From Ponticoccus litoralis (lineage in GTDB: Bacteria > Pseudomonadota > Alphaproteobacteria > Rhodobacterales > Rhodobacteraceae), in assembly GCF_039769985.1 (NCBI RefSeq), contig NZ_JBDNCH010000002.1:1984001-2048000 (forward strand): a stretch of 64,000 nt of DNA, in the 5' to 3' direction. Positions within the stretch are counted from its first letter, which is position 1. Each line of letters opens with the position of its first letter. Shown here piece by piece: positions 55,744 through 63,385 of this stretch. A program made the position numbers and the translations under genes. The notes beneath the pieces are model-generated. The model searched no databases, had not been told where the DNA came from, and saw only the letters and a program-made list of their open reading frames with translations.

Positions 55744-56940
55744 TCAGGCCGGAACCGAGCCGCCGGCATTCTCGCCGGTGCCGTCGCGGCGGGCCTTCGC
55801 AGAGGCCAGGGTGTCGCGCAGTTCCGTTTCCATCTTCTTCAGTTCCTCTTCGGCCCTGGCGCGCCGCGCCTTGCCTTCGTCCGCGATCTGGAGGCTTTCC
55901 TGGATCGTGCCGATCAGGTCGGCGTTGGCCTGCTTGACGGCCTCGATGTCGAACACGCCCCGCTCCATCTCTTCGCGGATCACCTTGTTGCTTTCCCGCA
56001 AATTCGCCGCGTTCGACGTCAACAATTCGTTGGTCAGGTCGTTGGCGTCGCGCACCGCCGCCGCCGCCGCCTCGGACCGCTGAATCGTCACCGCCTGCGC
56101 AAGCTGCGTTTCCCATAGGGGCACGGTGTTCACAAGCGTCGAGTTGATCTTGGTCACCAGGCTCTTGTCGTTTTCCTGCACCAGCCGGATGGAGGGCAGG
56201 GATTGCATCGTCACCTGCCGCGTCAGCTTCAGGTCGTGCACGCGGCGTTCCAGATCGTCGCGGGCGGCGCGCAGGTCGCGCAGCTCCTGCGCCTTCATCA
56301 CCTGATCGCCTTCGGGGGCGGCGCCGACCTCGGCCTCTTTGGCGGGGATCGTCACGGTGTCCAGCTCTTCGAGCTTTTCCTCGCCCGCCGAGATGTAAAG
56401 CGCCAGCTCGTCGTAGAACTGCAGCGTCTTTTCATAGAGCATATCGAGCGACTTGATGTCCTTCAGCAGCGTGTGCTCGTGCTTCAGCAGATCGTCGGTG
56501 ATCCGGTCGATCTGGCCCTGCACATCCTCGAAACGCGCGGTGAACTTGGCGAAGGGCGCGGCGCGGCCCAAGAGCTTTTCCCACCACGAGCGTTCGCGGC
56601 GCACGTCCAGCTCGGACACCGAAAAGCCGCGGATCGTGGTGACGATGTTGCGCAGGGAATCGCCCGCCGGGCCCACGTCCTTGTTGCGCACATCCGTCAG
56701 CATCGCCTGGGAAATCGTCTGCAATTCCGCCTGCGCGGCAGAGCCGAAGGACACGATGGAATTCGTGTCGGACATGTCCAGCTCTTCCATCCGGGTGCGG
56801 ATTTCCTCGGACAGCGCCGGGTCGGCCTGTTTCAGCGGCACCACGGCACTGGCCTCTTGCGGGTCGGGCAGGACAACGGCGTTGACCTCGTCGACCAAGG
56901 CAACGGTCTTCTCGGCTTCCTGGCGGGTCTGTTCAGACAT
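55744..56940 (-). CDS. telA: TelA/YaaN-family toxic anion resistance protein
   Basis: 398 residues of helical, coiled-coil-rich protein. Characteristic stretches: SIVSFGSAAQAELQTISQAML, the WWEKLLGRAAPFAKF segment, LLKDIKSLDMLYEKTL, and NTVPLWETQLAQAVTI. TelA proteins are linked with tellurite and cell-wall-antibiotic tolerance, and with membrane stress, but the mechanism is not known. In Bacillus the equivalent gene (yaaN) is directly after xpaC; here telA also follows xpaC, 26 bases after it. Confidence 0.92.
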   Translation of the reverse strand: MSEQTRQEAEKTVALVDEVNAVVLPDPQEASAVVPLKQADPALSEEIRTRMEELDMSDTNSIVSFGSAAQAELQTISQAMLTDVRNKDVGPAGDSLRNIVTTIRGFSVSELDVRRERSWWEKLLGRAAPFAKFTARFEDVQGQIDRITDDLLKHEHTLLKDIKSLDMLYEKTLQFYDELALYISAGEEKLEELDTVTIPAKEAEVGAAPEGDQVMKAQELRDLRAARDDLERRVHDLKLTRQVTMQSLPSIRLVQENDKSLVTKINSTLVNTVPLWETQLAQAVTIQRSEAAAAAVRDANDLTNELLTSNAANLRESNKVIREEMERGVFDIEAVKQANADLIGTIQESLQIADEGKARRARAEEELKKMETELRDTLASAKARRDGTGENAGGSVPA

Positions 56941-56966
56941 GATTTCGGTATCCCTTTTGGAAAGTC

Positions 56967-57863
56967 TTAACCCGTGGTGTCGAGATGCACGCCTTCGCGC
57001 CGCAAACGGTCGCGCAGGACCTCGATTTCCACGGAAAGGTCGGCGTTGTTGTCCAGAAGCAGCTTGTCGATCTTCTTGTCGAAGGTCTCTTCGAGATCGG
57101 TGAGCAGCATCATGAAGTCGCTCTTGGCGGCCCGGTCGGGTTTGCGGGCGTTGATGTCCGAGAACTTCACCGCCGCGTCGCGGGCGCCCATCAGGTAGAC
57201 GCCGAGGAATTTCTTGGCGGCGGTCAGGTCGCGGGGGTCTTCCTCGACCGTGCGGATCATCTCGCGCACCTTGACGGTGAAGCGTTCGACCCGGGCCTCG
57301 ACCTGCCGGTCGTCGGCGCGGCGCACGGCGTCTTTCATCGCGGCGAGGTATTTTTCGGCCTCGTCCACGACGCGGGCGACGCGATCCTGCTGGAAGGTGT
57401 CGACGCCCTCCATGCCCTTGTTCTTCATCGGATCGATGCCAAAGGCGCCGATGTGCAGAACCCCGGCGGCGGTGCCGAAGATCAGCGGCGCCAGAAGGCC
57501 GGGCTCCGAGGTCCAGGCGGCGATCGCGGTGCCGATGCCACAGGCCACGGCGGCGAAGAGCTTGCGCGGGATGGCGGGGCGGCGGGCGATCTTGCGGGCG
57601 TCATAGGCGGCCTGCGCCTTCAGCCCGTCGCGCAGCAGCCAGGCCCCGAGGATGAGCATCCCGGCCCCGGCCAGTCCCATGGCCAGCCCAAGGGCACCGC
57701 CGCCCAGCGACAGGGCGGCCAGCACGATGCCGGGGATGAACATGACGTTCGAGCGGGCGCCCACCGGCGTCACCTGCGCGCCCTTGTAGGCGGGGGTGCA
57801 GTCGGGCGTCTGCGGGTCGGATGATCCGTCGGGGCTGTACTTGCCGCCAAAGCGCTGCGCCAT
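56967..57863 (-). CDS. xpaC: XpaC family protein (5-bromo-4-chloroindolyl phosphate hydrolysis protein)
   Basis: 298 residues. N-terminal soluble 40 residues, two or three membrane segments (about 41-77 and 100-145), then a C-terminal cytosolic helical domain (QQDRVARVVDEAEKYLAAMKDAVRRADD…VEEDPRDLTAAKKFLGVYLMGARDAAVKF). The C-terminal part is the XpaC hallmark. Its role is not known beyond association with TelA. Starts 3 bases after a 29-codon reading frame. Confidence 0.88.
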   Translation of the reverse strand: MAQRFGGKYSPDGSSDPQTPDCTPAYKGAQVTPVGARSNVMFIPGIVLAALSLGGGALGLAMGLAGAGMLILGAWLLRDGLKAQAAYDARKIARRPAIPRKLFAAVACGIGTAIAAWTSEPGLLAPLIFGTAAGVLHIGAFGIDPMKNKGMEGVDTFQQDRVARVVDEAEKYLAAMKDAVRRADDRQVEARVERFTVKVREMIRTVEEDPRDLTAAKKFLGVYLMGARDAAVKFSDINARKPDRAAKSDFMMLLTDLEETFDKKIDKLLLDNNADLSVEIEVLRDRLRREGVHLDTTG

Positions 57864-57866
57864 GGC

Positions 57867-57956
57867 TCAGAGCCCCCCGAGCCAGCCGGTCGCCACTCCG
57901 AACAGAAGCACGATCAAGAGGACGTAACAGACCTTCTGCAAGGCGTTTGCGGACAT
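57867..57956 (-). CDS. 29-residue small membrane protein upstream of xpaC
   Basis: ATG at 57956 to TGA at 57867. Short charged start MSANALQKV then one hydrophobic helix (CYVLLIVLLFGVATGWL) and GGL end. Its stop is 3 bases before the xpaC ATG; the spacing fits translational coupling. Upstream GGGACAGGGGTCCGTC gives only a modest ribosome site. Not recognised as a named family. Composition (17 hydrophobic residues in a row) fits a real single-pass micro-protein. Confidence 0.55.
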   Translation of the reverse strand: MSANALQKVCYVLLIVLLFGVATGWLGGL

Positions 57957-58041
57957 GACGGACCCCTGTCCCTTTACCCTTCCGGTTGGAACTTAAGGGC
58001 AAAATGCTGCGCTTGCTAGGGGGAAGCAGGCGGGCTTTCGC

Positions 58042-58887
58042 TCAGGCGGCGGATTCGCGGGGCATCCGGTCCAGCAGGCGCCGGGCTTCTTCGTCGAAGG
58101 CATCGGTGCGGGAGGGGCCGGCCAGCTTCAGGGCGCGGCTGTCGAAGGTTTCGGAGAGCGTCTCGACCTTCGCGAGGAAACGGCGGCGGGCAAAGCTGTA
58201 GCCGGGGCCGCCCTGCGCGGTCAGCAGGCGCGGGGTCTCGGTTTCGAGCAGCACGGCGATCCGGTCGGAAAGCGCCAGAACCCGGTCGAAGCGGTGCTCC
58301 TGCCCGAATGCGGCGGCCAGCTGCCGGGCCACGGACAGGCGCAGGGCCTCTGCGCGGCGCAGCAGCTCGGCGTCGGCCAGCGGGTCAAGCAGGTCCGAGA
58401 CGGCGAGCAGGCGGTCGTCGAGGGTCTGCGCCTGACGTGTCTCGGTGTCGTCCCGCGAGGGTTCGGCACCGGGACTGGCCTTGTCGATCAGCGGGTCCGT
58501 GCCGAAGGCGATCAGGCTGAGGGCGGTCGCCAGAACCCCGCAGGCAATCGGCAGAAGCAGGGCGTCGAATCGGTGCCCGGCAAGGACGAAGGCCACGAGG
58601 CCCAGCAGGGCAGAGCCGAGGATCTTGCGCGGCAGGCGGGGGCTGCGGGCATCGCGGGCAAGGTCGTAATCGCGGTGGATGCGTTGCCCTACCGCGATCA
58701 GCCGCAGGGCCACCGACAGCAGCCAGATCATCGCAAGGCCGGTGGCGATCCCGGTAAACGACCCCTGGAAGACCCACAGCAGCAACGGCAGGGCGGCAAG
58801 AAACAGGATGCTCAGGCCGGAATCGAGGGGCCGGAGGTCGGAGAAGCCGCTGGGAAGGTTGTGGTCCGGGCGGGTCATCGTCGTCAT
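58042..58887 (-). CDS. XpaC-like membrane protein (paralogue)
   Basis: 281 residues, layout very like XpaC: two or three membrane segments (about 26-65 and 90-130), the AFGTDPLIDK motif matching AFGIDPMKNK in XpaC, then a cytosolic helical domain (LDDRLLAVSDLLDPLADAELLRRAEALRLSVARQ). Low identity but the same order, so I infer a diverged duplicate. ATG overlaps the stop of the 66-residue gene upstream (ATGA). Confidence 0.72.
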   Translation of the reverse strand: MTTMTRPDHNLPSGFSDLRPLDSGLSILFLAALPLLLWVFQGSFTGIATGLAMIWLLSVALRLIAVGQRIHRDYDLARDARSPRLPRKILGSALLGLVAFVLAGHRFDALLLPIACGVLATALSLIAFGTDPLIDKASPGAEPSRDDTETRQAQTLDDRLLAVSDLLDPLADAELLRRAEALRLSVARQLAAAFGQEHRFDRVLALSDRIAVLLETETPRLLTAQGGPGYSFARRRFLAKVETLSETFDSRALKLAGPSRTDAFDEEARRLLDRMPRESAA

Positions 58888-59084
58888 ACCGTGTAGCTGA
58901 GGCCGAAGATCAGGAACCAGAGGGCGACGAAGGCCAGCCGCCTGTGAAGCGTTCCCGAGGCGCGGGCGCGGGTGGTGCAGCCGGTCACCACCGACAGCGT
59001 GTCCCGGGTGACCATGCGCAGGCTGCCCACCGCGACAAGGGCGGAGCCGGCCAGGATGGAAAAGGCAATGAGCGTGATCATCAT
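58884..59084 (-). CDS. 66-residue small membrane protein, first gene of the TelA/XpaC cluster
   Basis: Two predicted membrane segments (ITLIAFSILAGSALVAVGSL and RRLAFVALWFLIFGLSY) joined by a short Arg/Thr loop with one Cys. Its stop overlaps the XpaC-like start by 4 bases, so it is translated with the cluster. Not recognised. First minus-strand gene after rluB. Confidence 0.65.
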   Translation of the reverse strand: MMITLIAFSILAGSALVAVGSLRMVTRDTLSVVTGCTTRARASGTLHRRLAFVALWFLIFGLSYTV

Positions 59085-59177
59085 GCCTGCGAGGATTCCG
59101 CCGGAACGGGGCGAAATCGCGGCAAGCAGCGGGAATTTTCGGGAAGGCTTAACGCTGGGTAAAAGGCGCGGGGCCCC

Positions 59178-60023
59178 TCAGCGCCGCTTGCGCGTCACGT
59201 TCCGGGGCTTGGCGGGGCCGGGTTTGCCCGCCTTGCCCTTGCCTGCCTTGCCCGAAGGTCCGGGGCGTGCCGGCGTCTCCTGCGCGGGCGAGGGCAGGCC
59301 CAGCTGGTCGCGCACGATCCGGCCACGCACCTCCTGCACCTCGCCGGGCTTCATCTGGCCCAGCTGGAACGGCCCGTAGGACAGGCGAATCAGGCGGTTC
59401 ACGGTCAGCCCGATGTCGGCCATCGCCCGCCGGACCTCGCGGTTCTTGCCCTCGCGCAGGCTGACCGTCAGCCAGGCGTTGGCGCCTTGCTGGCGGTCGA
59501 TGGCTACGGTCATCGGCTGGAAGGTCTGGCCGTCGATGGTCAGGCCCTCGCGCAGCGGCGTCAGCATGGCGTCCGTGGGGCGGCCATTGACGCGCACCCG
59601 GTAGCGCCGCAGCCAGCCGGTCGAGGGCAGCTCCAGCTTGCGCTTCACGGCACCGTCGTTGGTCAGCAGCAACAGCCCTTCCGAGTTGAGGTCCAGCCGT
59701 CCCACGCTCATGACCCGGGGCAGGTCGTCCGGCAGGTCGTCGAAGATCGTCGGGCGGCCCTGCTCGTCCTTCGTGGTCGTCACAAGGCCCGCGGGCTTGT
59801 GATACAGCCAGATCCGCGCGGCTTCGGGCGCGTCGAGCGGCTTGCCGTCCACCTCGATCCGGTCGCGATCGGTCACGTTGAGGGCGGCGCGGTCGATGAC
59901 CGCCCCGTTGACCGCGACGCGGCCCTCTTCGATCATGCGCTCTGCCTCGCGGCGGCTGGCAAGTCCGGCGCGGGCGATGACCTTGGCGATGCGGTCGCCC
60001 TCGGGGGTGGGTTTGGTGCTCAT
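59178..60023 (-). CDS. rluB: Large-ribosomal-subunit pseudouridine synthase (RluB/RsuA family)
   Basis: 281 residues. S4 RNA-binding domain (RIAKVIARAGLASRREAERMIEEGRVAVNG), then the catalytic GRLDLNSEGLLLLTNDG with Asp, REGKNREVRRA, and a basic Lys/Arg/Pro tail. Modifies 23S rRNA near the peptidyl-transferase centre (U2605 in E. coli). ATG 60023 matches the family. Confidence 0.94.
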   Translation of the reverse strand: MSTKPTPEGDRIAKVIARAGLASRREAERMIEEGRVAVNGAVIDRAALNVTDRDRIEVDGKPLDAPEAARIWLYHKPAGLVTTTKDEQGRPTIFDDLPDDLPRVMSVGRLDLNSEGLLLLTNDGAVKRKLELPSTGWLRRYRVRVNGRPTDAMLTPLREGLTIDGQTFQPMTVAIDRQQGANAWLTVSLREGKNREVRRAMADIGLTVNRLIRLSYGPFQLGQMKPGEVQEVRGRIVRDQLGLPSPAQETPARPGPSGKAGKGKAGKPGPAKPRNVTRKRR

Positions 60024-60428
60024 GGCCCCGGCCATAGCCGATTGTGCGGGGCGTGGGAACAGGGCAACGCGACCCGGCGCGCGCAGGCGCCACGGTATTT
60101 GCGGCGCTGCCTCGCCCGACCGCCTTCGCGATTCCGGTGAGACGGTGCAGATTGCGCGAAAGAACCCGGCCTTCACCCCGCGAAATTGCAAAGAGGGCAG
60201 CTCTGGGGCATCGATGTCACCGCATGGCCGCGATCTTCGGCGGGGCGCAGGAAACCCGGCAAGCCGGCACAGGACCGGGGCAGGCCCATGCCTGCGCGCC
60301 GGGCTGGCGCGGCGATTGCGCCGCCCCGGCCTGCGGATTCTCCGAGCGGCCCCGGCGGGCGGCGGTCTTGCCTGTTCCGGTTCCGGAGAGGATCCGCTAT
60401 CAGGGCGCGACGCGAGACCGGAGCGCCC
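60024..60428. other. Gene-free region between rluB and tadA
   Basis: About 400 bp without a convincing gene or repeat. Both flanking genes run outward, so it holds two promoters; none is clear enough to call. Confidence 0.5.
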
Positions 60429-60878
60429 ATGACCTTTCGCAGCCACATGCAGACCGCCCTTGCCGAGGCCCGGGCCGCCGCCGCCCGCGGCGAGGTGCCG
60501 GTGGGTGCCGTCGTGGTCTCTGCCTCCGGGGCGGTGATCGCGCAGGCGGGCAACCGCACGCGCGAGACCAACGACCCCACCGCCCATGCCGAGATCCTCG
60601 CCATCCGCGAAGCCTGCCGGGTGGCGGGGGCGGAACGGCTGCCCGACCATGACCTTTACGTCACGCTGGAGCCCTGCCCGATGTGCGCCGCCGCGATTTC
60701 CTTCGCGCGCATCCGGCGGCTGTACTACGGCGCCGCCGATCCCAAGTCCGGCGGCGTCGCGCAGGGGCCGCGGGTCTTCAGCCATCCGCAGGCCCATCAC
60801 TGCCCCGAGGTCTACGACGGCATCGGCGCGGAAGAGGCCGCGCGGCTGCTGAAGGCTTTCTTCGAGGCGCGGCGATGA
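60429..60878 (+). CDS. tadA: tRNA-specific adenosine deaminase
   Basis: 149 residues. Zinc site HAEIL (AHAEILAIREA) and PCPMCAAA, with Glu as proton shuttle. Makes inosine at tRNA-Arg position 34. Overlaps rluE by 4 bases (ATGA). Confidence 0.96.
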   Translation: MTFRSHMQTALAEARAAAARGEVPVGAVVVSASGAVIAQAGNRTRETNDPTAHAEILAIREACRVAGAERLPDHDLYVTLEPCPMCAAAISFARIRRLYYGAADPKSGGVAQGPRVFSHPQAHHCPEVYDGIGAEEAARLLKAFFEARR

Positions 60879-61420
60879 CACGGGTGATCCTGTTCAACAA
60901 GCCCTTCGGCGTGCTGTCGCAGTTCACCGACAAGGGCACCGAAGGCAGCCCGCGCCCGACCCTGTCGGGATTTGTCGATGTGCCGGGCGTCTACCCGGCC
61001 GGGCGGCTGGACCGCGATTCCGAAGGGCTGCTTGTTCTGACCGACAACGGGCGTCTTCAGGCGCGCATCGCGGCGCCGAAATTCAAGCAGCCCAAGACCT
61101 ACCTCGTGCAGGTCGAGGGCATCCCGGACGACCGCCAGCTGGCGGACCTGCGGGCGGGGGTGGTGCTGAAGGACGGCAAGACCCTGCCCGCGACATGCGA
61201 GCAGATCGACCCGCCCGGCCTGTGGCAGCGCGATCCGCCGGTGCGCTTCCGCAAGACGGTGCCGGATTCCTGGCTGTCGCTGACGATCCGCGAGGGCAGG
61301 AACCGGCAGGTGCGGCGGATGACGGCCCATGTCGGCCTGCCCTGCCTGCGGCTGGTGCGCTGGTCGGTCGGCGACTGGACGCTGGAGGGGCTGGCGCCGG
61401 GGACATGGCGGGACGCCTGA
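60875..61420 (+). CDS. rluE: Pseudouridine synthase RluE-like
   Basis: 181 residues, no S4 domain. ILFNKPFGVLSQFTD start, catalytic AGRLDRDSEGLLVLTDNG, and REGRNRQVRRMTAHVGLPCLRLVR. The short, S4-less form fits RluE (23S U2457). Start chosen at the ATG overlapping the tadA stop. Confidence 0.93.
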   Translation: MTRVILFNKPFGVLSQFTDKGTEGSPRPTLSGFVDVPGVYPAGRLDRDSEGLLVLTDNGRLQARIAAPKFKQPKTYLVQVEGIPDDRQLADLRAGVVLKDGKTLPATCEQIDPPGLWQRDPPVRFRKTVPDSWLSLTIREGRNRQVRRMTAHVGLPCLRLVRWSVGDWTLEGLAPGTWRDA

Positions 61421-61565
61421 GGCGCCGGGGCCTGCGACTGTCGCGGTGACCGGCAAGACCGGGGAGCGGGGCCGCTGTCCGTGACGCCAGCCGCGCGGTT
61501 GGATGTTTCAGGCGCAGGGGTGTGGCGCGCAGCGGGCGGGCCGGGCGCGGCTGGGCCGCGAAGAG

Positions 61566-61616
61566 GGGGGCTCTGCCCCCGCCTGCGGCTCCCCCGGGAT
61601 ATTTGCGGACAGAAGA
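61566..61616 (+). repeat. Intergenic repeat copy 10 with hairpin
   Basis: GGGGGCTCTGCCCCC hairpin (61566-61580) followed by CCCGGGATATTTGCGGACAG-type tail ending AGAAG at 61616. Between convergent rluE and hemF. Confidence 0.75.
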
Positions 61617-61644
61617 GGCAGGGCCCAGGCGCCTGGCCCGGGGG

Positions 61645-62536
61645 TCAGACCCATTTTGCCAGAGGCGGCAGGCTCATGAGGACGGCGTTGGCGTCATGGC
61701 CGGTGGCGAGGCCGAATTTCGTGCCGCGGTCGTAGACGAGGTTGTATTCCGCGTAGAGGCCGCGGTGCACCAGCTGGGCCTCGCGTTCGGGCTTGCCGAA
61801 GGGCAGGGGGCGGCGTTTCTCGATCAGCGGCAGGAAGGCGGGCAGGAAGGCGCGGCTCGATGTCCTGCGTCAGGGCGAAGTCGGCCTCCCAGTCGCCGGA
61901 ATTGCGGTCGTCCATGAAGATGCCGCCGACGCCCCGGGCGCGCTTGCGGTGCGGGATGTAGAAGTATTCGTCCGCCCATTCCTTGAGGCGCGGGTAGAGG
62001 TCGGCGCCGTGGGGCGCCAGATGCGCCTCTTGCGTGGCGTGGAAATGCGCGGTGTCCTCGGCGTATTCGAGGCAGGGGTTCAGGTCGGATCCGCCGCCGA
62101 ACCACCAGGCCCCCGGGGTCCAGAACATCCGCGTGTTCATGTGGACGGCGGGGCAATGCGGGTTCTGCATATGGGCGACGAGGCTGATGCCCGAGGCCCA
62201 GAAGCGCGGGTCCTCGGCGATGCCCGGCACGCCGCGCGCCGCCATGGCCTGCTGCGCCGCCGCGCCCAGCGTGCCGTAGACCGTCGAGACGTTCACGCCG
62301 ACCTTCTCGAAGACCCGCCCGTCGCGCATGACGCTCATCAGCCCGCCGCCCGCGTCCGCACCGTCGTCGGCGTGGCGGGTGGTTTCGCTGACGTCGAAGC
62401 GCCCGGGGGCGAGGTCGCGGAGCGGGCCCCTGTGGTGGCTGTCCTCCAGCCCCTCGAAGGCGGCGACGATCTGGTCGCGCAGGGTGCTGAACCACGCGCT
62501 TGCGCGGGCCTTTTCCTCTGCCATGGGTGCGGTCAC
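61645..62536 (-). CDS. hemF: Oxygen-dependent coproporphyrinogen III oxidase, one frame break
   Basis: Haem synthesis step from coproporphyrinogen III to protoporphyrinogen IX. Repaired length 296 residues. GGLMSVMRDGRVFEKVGVNVS, MNTRMFWTPGAWWFGGGSDLNP, KEWADEYFYIPHR, and AEYNLVYDRGTKFGL in the repaired end. The break is the T at 61857 (plus strand): ATCGAGCCGCG should read ATCGGCCGCG (DIGRAFLPAFLPLIEKR). GTG 62536 has AAGGAGG 5 bases upstream; ATG 62524 is an alternative. Confidence 0.93.
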
Positions 62537-62550
62537 GGGCGCCTCCTTCT

Positions 62551-63357
62551 TCAATGCGCGGGGGCGGCGACCGGGTCGAGCAGGGTGCGCCCGCCGTCCA
62601 CGGTGATGATCTGCCCGGTGACGAAGCCCGCCCCGTCGCAGGACAGGAACTGCACCGCCTCGGCCAGCTCTCGCGGTGCGGCGATGCGGCCCAGCGGCGT
62701 GTGGTCCTCGATGTCCGAGCGGTAGGTCTTGTGGGTCTTCAGGGAATCCTTGAGGCTGGCCGACATGACCGAGCCGAAGGCCACGGCGTTCACCCGGATG
62801 CGTTCCGGCGCCAGCGCCACGGCCATGGAGCGTGTCATCTGGTCCAGCGCCGCGCAGCTGACCGAGTAGCCCAGCAGGTCGGGGTGCGTGCGCCGCGCGG
62901 CGATGGACGACAGGTTGACGATGGCGCCGAGCTGACCGTCGTCGCCGTCCTGTTTCTCGGCCTGCTTGATCATCCGCCGGGCCACCAGCTGCGACATGCG
63001 GTAGGCGGTCATCAGGTTCTGGTTCAGCAGCTGCATCACCGTGTCGTCGCTGCAGTCCAGCGGGTCCGAGGGCAGCATCTGCCGCGAGCCGTTGACCAGG
63101 ATGTCGACCCGGTCAAAGGCGTCCAGCGTCGCCGACAGCAGGTTCGCCATGGTCAGCTTTTCGCGCAGGTCGCCGGCGTAATAGCGGATCTGGCTGTCTT
63201 CGTCCGCATTGTCGCATTCCTGCGACAGGCGCTCTTCGTCGATGTCCGCCAGCATGACGTTGGCGCCCTTGTTCGCGAAGTGCCGCGCGATGGCGAGGCC
63301 GACGCCATTGGCCGCGCCGGTGATGATGGCGGTCTTGCCTGCGATGGAGAAGCTCAT
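62551..63357 (-). CDS. Short-chain dehydrogenase/reductase family protein lacking the catalytic Lys
   Basis: 268 residues, Rossmann fold: TGAANGVG (13-20), LADID, AGDL, and IITVDGG near the end. Catalytic Ser151 and Tyr164 are present, but the YxxxK motif reads Tyr164-Ser-Val-Ser-Cys168, so the usual Lys is Cys. The NNAG motif is VNGS. It could be a reduced-activity or non-enzymatic member. It lies 14 bases before hemF and 28 bases after the methyltransferase gene, all on one strand, hinting at a co-transcribed unit. Confidence 0.87.
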   Translation of the reverse strand: MSFSIAGKTAIITGAANGVGLAIARHFANKGANVMLADIDEERLSQECDNADEDSQIRYYAGDLREKLTMANLLSATLDAFDRVDILVNGSRQMLPSDPLDCSDDTVMQLLNQNLMTAYRMSQLVARRMIKQAEKQDGDDGQLGAIVNLSSIAARRTHPDLLGYSVSCAALDQMTRSMAVALAPERIRVNAVAFGSVMSASLKDSLKTHKTYRSDIEDHTPLGRIAAPRELAEAVQFLSCDGAGFVTGQIITVDGGRTLLDPVAAPAH

Positions 63358-63385
63358 GCGAGGGGCCTTTCGCCGCTAGGGTGGG

